Below, one piece after another: positions 58,775 through 64,000 of a DNA stretch of 64,000 nucleotides. The notes beneath the pieces are model-generated. The model ran no database searches. It worked only from the letters and a program-made list of their open reading frames with translations, and was not told the origin of the DNA. Source of the DNA: Prauserella cavernicola (GTDB taxonomy: Bacteria > Actinomycetota > Actinomycetes > Mycobacteriales > Pseudonocardiaceae). Numbering within the stretch: the stretch's first letter is position 1; every line of letters begins with the position of its first letter. The translations under genes were made by a program, and so were the position numbers. The DNA lies in the NCBI RefSeq assembly GCF_016595675.1, contig NZ_JAENJH010000005.1:1-64000 (forward strand), given 5' to 3'.

Positions 58775-59881
58775 TCAGCCCTCGGCTGCGAGCTGGCCGC
58801 ACGCGGCGGCGATCTCCTGGCCACGGGTGTCGCGCACGGTGCACGTCACTCCCCCGGCGTTGACCCGCCGCACGAACTCCCGCTCCACCGGCTTCGGTGA
58901 GGCGTCCCACTTGCTGCCCGGCGTCGGGTTCAACGGGATCAGGTTCACGTGCACCAGGTGCCCCAGGTGCTTGCGCAGCCGCTCGGCCAGCAGGTCCGCT
59001 CGCCACGGCTGGTCGTTCACGTCCCGGATCAGCGCGTACTCGATCGACACCCGGCGCCCGGTCGAGTCCGCGTAGTACCGCGCCGCGTCCAGCACCTCGT
59101 CGACCGACCACCGGTTGTTGACGGGAACGAGCGTGTCCCGCAGCTCGTCGTCCGGCGTGTGCAACGACACCGCCAGCCGCACCTGCATCTTCTCGTCGGC
59201 GAGCTTGCGGATCGCCGGGGCCAGGCCCACCGTCGACACCGTCACCGACCGCTGCGAGATGCCCAGTCCCGACGGAGCCGGGTCCGTGATCCGCCGCACC
59301 GCGGCGAGCACGCGGTTGTAGTTCGCCAGCGGCTCGCCCATGCCCATGAACACGATGTTGGACAGCCTGCCCTCGCCGCCCGACATCACGCCGTCGCGCA
59401 TCACCGCGGCGGCCGAGCGCACCTGGTCGACGATCTCGGCCGTCGACAGGTTGCGCTCGAGGCCGCCCTGGCCGGTGGCGCAGAACGGGCACGCCATGCC
59501 ACAGCCGGCCTGGCTGGAGATGCACAGCGTGGCGCGGTCCGGGTAACGCATGAGGACGCTCTCGAGCAGCGTGCCGTCGTGCGCGCGCCACAGCGTCTTG
59601 CGTGTGGTGCCTTCGTCGCACGCCATCGCGCGGACCTCGGTGAGCAGTGTCGGCATCAGCTCGTCCACCAGGCGCTGCCGGGACGCGGCCGGGATGTCGG
59701 TCATCTCCTCCGGGTCGACGGTCAGCCGGGAGAAGTAGTGGTTCGACAGCTGCTTGGCGCGAAACGGCTTCTCGCCCAGCGCGGTGACGGCGTCGGCGCG
59801 CTCGGCGGTGGTCATGTCGGCGAGGTGCCGCCGGGGCAGGCCACGGCGGGGCGCGTCGAAGACAAGGGGAAGGGCAGTCAT
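58775..59881 (-). CDS. rlmN: 23S rRNA/tRNA adenine-C2 methyltransferase (radical SAM)
   Basis: The product is 368 residues. The radical SAM cluster binds Cys127, Cys131 and Cys134 in [23 protein letters not shown] and [14 protein letters not shown] follow, and the second methyl-accepting Cys is in [12 protein letters not shown], near the C-terminus. It methylates A2503 of 23S rRNA and A37 of some tRNAs. The ATG at 59881 is the family start. It is divergent from the PadR regulator gene. Confidence 0.96.
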   Translation of the reverse strand: MTALPLVFDAPRRGLPRRHLADMTTAERADAVTALGEKPFRAKQLSNHYFSRLTVDPEEMTDIPAASRQRLVDELMPTLLTEVRAMACDEGTTRKTLWRAHDGTLLESVLMRYPDRATLCISSQAGCGMACPFCATGQGGLERNLSTAEIVDQVRSAAAVMRDGVMSGGEGRLSNIVFMGMGEPLANYNRVLAAVRRITDPAPSGLGISQRSVTVSTVGLAPAIRKLADEKMQVRLAVSLHTPDDELRDTLVPVNNRWSVDEVLDAARYYADSTGRRVSIEYALIRDVNDQPWRADLLAERLRKHLGHLVHVNLIPLNPTPGSKWDASPKPVEREFVRRVNAGGVTCTVRDTRGQEIAAACGQLAAEG

Positions 59882-59937
59882 AGCGCGCTCCAGTGTCCCA
59901 CGGACCGAGTGGTTGCACTCCGACTGTTTCCGATATA

Positions 59938-59964
59938 TCGTGAACCAGTCGAGATAGTTCACGA
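59938..59964. promoter_or_regulatory. Candidate PadR operator
   Basis: TCGTGAAC (59938-59945) and GTTCACGA (59957-59964) are exact reverse complements with 11-bp spacing, ending 13 bp before the PadR start codon. The palindrome GATATATC at 59932-59939 adjoins it and may be part of a -10 element. Position and symmetry suggest autoregulation by PadR and possibly control of rlmN. Confidence 0.6.
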
Positions 59965-59977
59965 AAGGATCGACATC

Positions 59978-60580
59978 ATGAGACACCACTTCACACACGA
60001 CCAGTTCAGCCACGAACACGGCAGGCCTGCCTTCGGACCGCGCGGCCGCGGGCCGTTCGGCGACTTCCCTCCCGGCTTCGGCCCTGGCAAGCGCGGTCGC
60101 CCGCACCCGAGGTCCGGTGGACCCGGCAGGCGGGGCAGGCGCGGCGACGTCCGCTCGGCGATCCTCGCCCTGCTGGCGGAGCAGCCCCGGCACGGCTACG
60201 AGATCATCGGCGAGATCGGTGAGCGCAGCGGCGGGTTCTGGCGACCGAGCCCCGGCTCGATCTACCCGACTCTGCAACTACTCGCCGACGAAGGCCTCGT
60301 GCACAGCAGCGAGGACGGCGGCAAGCGCCTCTTCGAACTGACCGAACAGGGCCGCGCGGCGGCCGAGAAGTTGGAGACCCCGCCCTGGGAACACTTCGCC
60401 CAGGAGGCGGACCCCAACGAGGTCAAACTGCGCGAGGCTTCGGGCGCACTGATGGGCGCCATGCAGCAGGTCTCGCTCGTGGCATCGACGGAACAGAAGG
60501 CCAGGGCGGTCGAGTTGCTGAACGAGGCGCGGCGCGCGCTCTACGGCATCCTCGGCGAGACTCCGGCCGACGATGAGTGA
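59978..60580 (+). CDS. PadR-family transcriptional regulator
   Basis: The product is 200 residues. A long His/Gly/Pro/Arg-rich N-terminal tail (about 1-55, starting [19 protein letters not shown]) precedes the PadR winged helix (about 57-130): [20 protein letters not shown] and [22 protein letters not shown]-terminal helical dimerisation arm follows. The His-rich tail could bind metal or simply be flexible. The ATG at 59978 follows AAAGGA by 7 nt. It converges on the methyltransferase gene with 40 bp of overlap. Confidence 0.9.
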   Translation: MRHHFTHDQFSHEHGRPAFGPRGRGPFGDFPPGFGPGKRGRPHPRSGGPGRRGRRGDVRSAILALLAEQPRHGYEIIGEIGERSGGFWRPSPGSIYPTLQLLADEGLVHSSEDGGKRLFELTEQGRAAAEKLETPPWEHFAQEADPNEVKLREASGALMGAMQQVSLVASTEQKARAVELLNEARRALYGILGETPADDE

Positions 60581-61320
60581 ACGAGCCCGGTGGGCTTGTC
60601 GCGGACCAGAACGCGATAGCCCACCGGAAGCTCCAGCGGCCCCGGGAGCCCGGCGCCGCGGCGGACGGTCTCCGCGACGGCTCGCTCGGCCACCCCGGGG
60701 CTGAACTCGATTCGCAGCACCGATTCCATGCTCTCGCGGTCGGCGAAGCGCCAGCGCGTTTCCACCCGCCGCAGGCAGAACCCCGCCGACGCGAAGAACT
60801 CGTCCACCGCGTCCGGGTCGTAGTGCGGCAGGTCCGCGCGCATCCAGTCACCGTAGGGCGAATGCCACGTGTCGAGGTCGACGATCACGAACCGGCCGCC
60901 CGGCCGTAACACTCGGTCTATTTCGGACAAACCAGGCTCACATCCCGGCCCGAAGAAGTACGCCGTGCGCGCGTGCGCCACGTCCACCGACGCGTCCGCG
61001 AGTGGAATCCTTTGCGCCGTCCCCCTTCTGACGACGACGTTGCCGAGCGCGGCCACCCGGCGCTCGGCGCGGCGCACCAAAGGCGGATGCGGTTCCACAC
61101 CGATCACCGACGACGCGGTCTCCGCGAACCTGGCGAGGTGGAACCCGTCCCCGCACCCGATGTCGAGGGCCACTCCGCCTTGCCACGACACGGTTTCGGC
61201 CAGAATCCGCCAGATCTCACCGTCGACGTCCTGCGCATGGTTCTCCAGCTCGTACGCGTCGACGTGATACCAGATGTTGGGGCTGGGAATCACTTCCACC
61301 TTGCGCACGAACCTTTTCAC
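60541..61320 (-). CDS. Class I SAM-dependent methyltransferase
   Basis: The product is 259 residues. The SAM-binding motif I is VALDIGCGDGFHLARFA, motif II includes VIGVEPHPPLVRRAERR, and a later VLRPGGRFVIVDLDTWHSPYG marks motif III (first 20 residues cited loosely). The substrate is unknown. The start is GTG at 61320. The C-terminal 13 residues overlap the PadR gene antisense. It is divergent from the broken VOC gene. Confidence 0.85.
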   Translation of the reverse strand: MKRFVRKVEVIPSPNIWYHVDAYELENHAQDVDGEIWRILAETVSWQGGVALDIGCGDGFHLARFAETASSVIGVEPHPPLVRRAERRVAALGNVVVRRGTAQRIPLADASVDVAHARTAYFFGPGCEPGLSEIDRVLRPGGRFVIVDLDTWHSPYGDWMRADLPHYDPDAVDEFFASAGFCLRRVETRWRFADRESMESVLRIEFSPGVAERAVAETVRRGAGLPGPLELPVGYRVLVRDKPTGLVHSSSAGVSPRMP

Positions 61321-61405
61321 GGATCCAGCCTATCCGTGCGGGCGAAGTCGTAACATCATCGGCGTGGTAGGTGCCGGGGGCCTTCACTCAAGGGGAGTTG
61401 TGAAC

Positions 61406-62251
61406 ATGTCAGTCGGTATGTCCGTTTCACCGTCTCTGCTTCCCGCCGGATTGCCGTGCTGGGTCGAGCTGGCATCCGCTGACGAGCAGTCGGCGAGAAC
61501 GTTCTACGGCGAACTCTTCGGCTGGGAGTTCTTCCTCAAACGGGATCCGGCGACGATCAACCGCCGTTACTCCATCGCGCTGCTGAACGAGTTCGAGACA
61601 GCAGGTCTGTACCAGGCCGCGGGTGACCAGTCCACCGGCTGGATGGTGCACCTGGCCGTCGGCAACACCGTCACGACGGCGGAATGGGTGGAACACCTCG
61701 GCGGCACGCTGACGCTGGGGCCGGTCGACATCCCCGACCGCGGCAGCATCCTGCACGCCGTCGACCCGAGCGGTGCACCCGTCGTGTTCTGGCAGCCGCC
61801 GGAGAACTGGGCGTTCGCCACCACGATGCCGGGGACGTTCAGCGGCGCCGACCTCAACACGCACGACGCGCCGAGCGCAGACCACTTCTACTGCAGGCTC
61901 TTCGAGTTCACGGACCAGTAGATCGGCCAGGACGGCATCGACTACGTGGAATGGCGGCTCGAGCACGAACCCGTGCTCTATCGCTACGCGATGGACCCGA
62001 GCTACCAGGCCACCGTCTCGCCACATTGGATGGTCTACTTCGTGGCCGACCCCGCACGCGGGACCGACGCCATCGCCGGGCACGCACTCATGCTGGGCGG
62101 CAGCGTCGTGACCGCACCGCTCGACACGCCCTTCGGCAGGGTCGCGGTACTCGCCGACCCGGGCGGAGCGGTCTTCTCGATCGTCGACCGCTCCCGGCGG
62201 GTCGACACCGGCGTCGGCAGGGCCGAGGTCGACGACCCCTACGACGACTGA
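61406..62251 (+). pseudogene. Two-domain VOC-family protein interrupted by an in-frame TAG stop
   Basis: From ATG 61406 (AGGGGAG eight bases upstream) the frame encodes 171 residues and stops at TAG (61919-61921). The same frame then stays open for another 110 codons to 62251 and continues the same family: the first half has LPCWVELASADEQSARTFYG and FGWEFFLKRD, the second has YVEWRLEHEP, WMVYFVADPARG and FGRVAVLADPGGAVFSIVD. Read through, it would be a 281-residue protein with two VOC modules, like mycobacterial Cfp30B-type proteins. The break, between FEFTDQ and IGQDGID, lies within the second module. A CAG-to-TAG change would explain it. The second half has no convincing start of its own, so the gene is probably inactive or produces only the first module. 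Confidence 0.8.
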
Positions 62252-62260
62252 CCGGCCACG

Positions 62261-63154
62261 TCAGGTGGTCGCGACGAACGCGCTGAGCAGCAGCCAGGAG
62301 ACGACCGCCGACGGCAGCAGCGAGTCGAGCCGGTCCATGATGCCGCCGTGGCCCGGCAGGGTGTTGCCCATGTCCTTGATGCCGAGGTCGCGCTTGATGA
62401 GTGACTCCATGAGGTCGCCCAGCGTCGCGGTGAGCACGATCGCCGCGCCGAACAGCACGCCCTGCCAGGCCATGCCGTCGAGCAGGAACTGCAGGCACAG
62501 GCCACCCGCGATGACACCGGCCGTCAACGAGCCCGCGAAACCCTCCCAGGTCTTCTTCGGGCTGATGGAAGGCGCCATCGGATGCTTGCCCCGCAGCACT
62601 CCGGCCACGTAGCCACCGGTGTCGGAGGCCACGACGACGATCATGAACGACAGCACCCTGCCGACGCCGTCCTCGGGCGGCACGAGCATGGCGGCGAACG
62701 CGGCGAACAGCGGCAGGTAGGCGGCGGCGAAGACCGACGCTCCGACGTCGCGCAGGTAGCCGTCGGCACCGCCGGGCAGCCGCCACAGCAGGCACAGCAG
62801 CACCGTCAGCACGAACGCCGTCAGCGCCCCCTCGCGGCCGAACGGCCACGCCAGCCAGATCATGGCCTGCCCGCCCACCAGCACGGGGACGAGCGCGACC
62901 TTGATGTTCGCCGCCTTGCGGAACGCGCTGGCCAGCTCGACGGTGCCCACCGCGATCGCCGCGGCGACGATGCCGATGAAGACGTAGCGAACGGTGAACA
63001 GCGACACCAGGATCGCCGCACCCAACGCCACGCCCACGGCAATGGCCGCGGGCAGGTTGCGACCGGCCCGCGAGGACTTCTTCGCCGGCTCGGGCGTGTT
63101 CCCAGGCGCGGCGGCCGCCTCGCGTTCCTCCTGGTGCTCGCTCACCTTCGTCAT
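62261..63154 (-). CDS. cdsA: Phosphatidate cytidylyltransferase
   Basis: The product is 297 residues with about eight membrane helices after a charged N-terminal tail. The CDP-diglyceride synthase signature is SLIKRDLGIKDMGNTLPGHG followed by GIMDRLDS. It makes CDP-diacylglycerol for phospholipid (and phosphatidylinositol mannoside) synthesis. Its ATG shares a base with the frr stop (TGATG), so translation is coupled. Order pyrH-frr-cdsA is the usual actinobacterial one. Confidence 0.96.
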   Translation of the reverse strand: MTKVSEHQEEREAAAAPGNTPEPAKKSSRAGRNLPAAIAVGVALGAAILVSLFTVRYVFIGIVAAAIAVGTVELASAFRKAANIKVALVPVLVGGQAMIWLAWPFGREGALTAFVLTVLLCLLWRLPGGADGYLRDVGASVFAAAYLPLFAAFAAMLVPPEDGVGRVLSFMIVVVASDTGGYVAGVLRGKHPMAPSISPKKTWEGFAGSLTAGVIAGGLCLQFLLDGMAWQGVLFGAAIVLTATLGDLMESLIKRDLGIKDMGNTLPGHGGIMDRLDSLLPSAVVSWLLLSAFVATT

Positions 63155-63711
63155 CAGACCTCGAGCAGCTCTGCTTCCTTGTGCTTCACGAGCTCGTCGA
63201 CCTGGTGGACGTACTTGTCGGTGAGATGCTGGAGCTCCTTCTCGGCCCTGGCGACCTCGTCCTCACCGGCCTCGCCGTCCTTGGCGATCCGGTCGAGCTC
63301 TTCCTTGGCCTTGCGGCGCACGCTGCGGATGGAGATCCGCGCGTCCTCGCCCTTGCCCTTGGCGACCTTCACCATCTCCTTGCGCCGCTCCTCGGTCAGC
63401 TGAGGGATCACGATGCGGATGATGGAGCCGTCGTTGCTCGGGTTCACGCCGAGGTCGGACTCCCTGATCGCCTTCTCGATGGCGACGAGCTGGGAGGCGT
63501 CGTAGGGCTTCACGATGGCCATCCGGGCTTCCGGGATGTTCACGCTGGCCAGCTGGTTGAGCGGGGTCGGAGCACCGTAGTACTCCACGACGATCCGGGA
63601 GAACATCGACGGATTGGCCCTACCGGTCCGCACCGACAACAGGTCCTCCTTGGCGACGGACACCGCCTTTTCCATCTTCTCTTCGGCGTCGAAGAGGGTC
63701 TCGTCGATCAC
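63154..63711 (-). CDS. frr: Ribosome recycling factor
   Basis: The product is 185 residues, the normal family length. It releases ribosomes from mRNA with EF-G after termination. Conserved parts are [37 protein letters not shown] and the C-terminal domain with [20 protein letters not shown]. The GTG at 63711 follows GGAG by 5 nt and lies 2 bp after the pyrH stop. Confidence 0.97.
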   Translation of the reverse strand: MIDETLFDAEEKMEKAVSVAKEDLLSVRTGRANPSMFSRIVVEYYGAPTPLNQLASVNIPEARMAIVKPYDASQLVAIEKAIRESDLGVNPSNDGSIIRIVIPQLTEERRKEMVKVAKGKGEDARISIRSVRRKAKEELDRIAKDGEAGEDEVARAEKELQHLTDKYVHQVDELVKHKEAELLEV

Positions 63712-63713
63712 GG

Positions 63714-64000
63714 CTACTCCAGGTGTGTCGGTGTACTGACCAGTGTGCCGATCCTCTCACCACTCACCGCACGAGCGATGTTCCCCTCGGTGAGGAGGTT
63801 GAAGACGATGATCGGCATGTTGTTGTCCATGCACAGGCTGAACGCGGTGGCATCGGCGACCTTGAGCCCCCGCTCGAGCACCTCGCGGTGGCTGATCTCG
63901 TCGAACAGCTTCGCGCCAGGGTCGATCTTCGGGTCGGCCGTGTACACCCCGTCGACGGCCTTCGCCATCAGCACGGCGTCGCAACCGATCTCCAGCGCGC
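63714..64000 (-). CDS. pyrH: UMP kinase, C-terminal fragment (cut by window edge)
   Basis: The visible C-terminal 94 residues are typical of bacterial UMP kinase: a stretch with [55 protein letters not shown] and a final [10 protein letters not shown]. The enzyme phosphorylates UMP to UDP in pyrimidine synthesis. The N-terminus lies beyond the right edge. It is followed within 2 bp by frr. Confidence 0.95.
   Translation of the reverse strand, partial: ALEIGCDAVLMAKAVDGVYTADPKIDPGAKLFDEISHREVLERGLKVADATAFSLCMDNNMPIIVFNLLTEGNIARAVSGERIGTLVSTPTHLE

Noticed and set aside
61919-61921. TAG as pyrrolysine or programmed read-through in the VOC gene
   Set aside because: No pyl genes or downstream signals are visible, and pyrrolysine use is not expected in this group. 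A simple nonsense change is more likely.

Overview
The window is about 64 kb of high-GC (roughly 70 percent by eye) chromosomal DNA from an actinomycete, most likely a member of the Pseudonocardiaceae (Amycolatopsis, Saccharomonospora or Prauserella type). This placement is inference. It rests on mycothione reductase, a type II fatty acid cluster with fabH, homodimeric aceE, an F420/FMN-type LLM oxidoreductase, frequent GTG starts, and two gene neighbourhoods shared with mycobacteria. There is no rRNA, no CRISPR array, no insertion sequence and no recognisable prophage; one tRNA (Val, anticodon TAC) is present. This is core chromosome with small lineage-specific inserts.

Layout. 1-5.5 kb: the start of dnaE (minus strand, cut by the window edge), a soluble PP2C phosphatase, a sulfite-oxidase-type molybdoenzyme, a membrane zinc metallopeptidase, a Tat-exported PhoX/DUF839 protein and a small secreted protein. 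5.6-17.4 kb: tRNA-Val, ahpE, a DUF3052 gene, aceE, an FMN hydroxyacid dehydrogenase, then fasR-fabD-fabH-acpP-fabF and a DUF3145 gene. This is the pyruvate-to-fatty-acid block, in which PDH E1 sits next to the regulator and core enzymes of FAS II. 17.6-30 kb: a subtilase, a NERD-like membrane protein, an Lsr2/histone-H1-like chimera, the three-gene proton-translocating transhydrogenase pntAA-pntAB-pntB, yjbQ, an ABC-2-like membrane protein, a HAD phosphatase and proS. 30-43.8 kb: many single-gene units, including yaaA, a glycine-oxidase-like flavoprotein, a frameshifted RIO kinase, a DEAD-box helicase, a PIG-L deacetylase, a bioF-like gene lacking its catalytic lysine, a secreted trypsin, cobQ, a CobW GTPase and mtr. 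43.9-48.5 kb: regulators around a 3-hydroxybutyrate dehydrogenase and an MHS-type transporter. 48.6-64 kb: a mycobacteria-like block, map, PBP lipoprotein, GNAT, (AraC-VOC-LLM insert), ispG, rip1/rseP, dxr, DUF2631, rlmN, (PadR, methyltransferase, broken VOC), cdsA, frr, pyrH (cut by the window edge). It joins isoprenoid precursor synthesis, phospholipid synthesis, ribosome recycling and envelope functions.

The most unusual items are: (i) the Lsr2 oligomerisation domain fused to a long Lys/Ala/Pro tail in place of the usual DNA-binding domain; (ii) the bioF homologue with Thr at the PLP-lysine position; (iii) a 57-bp perfect palindrome between convergent genes; (iv) two disrupted genes, a one-base frameshift in a RIO kinase and an in-frame TAG in a two-domain VOC protein; (v) an 18-codon ORF with a very strong ribosome binding site ahead of the RIO kinase; and (vi) many convergent gene pairs whose 3' ends overlap, by up to 132 bp.
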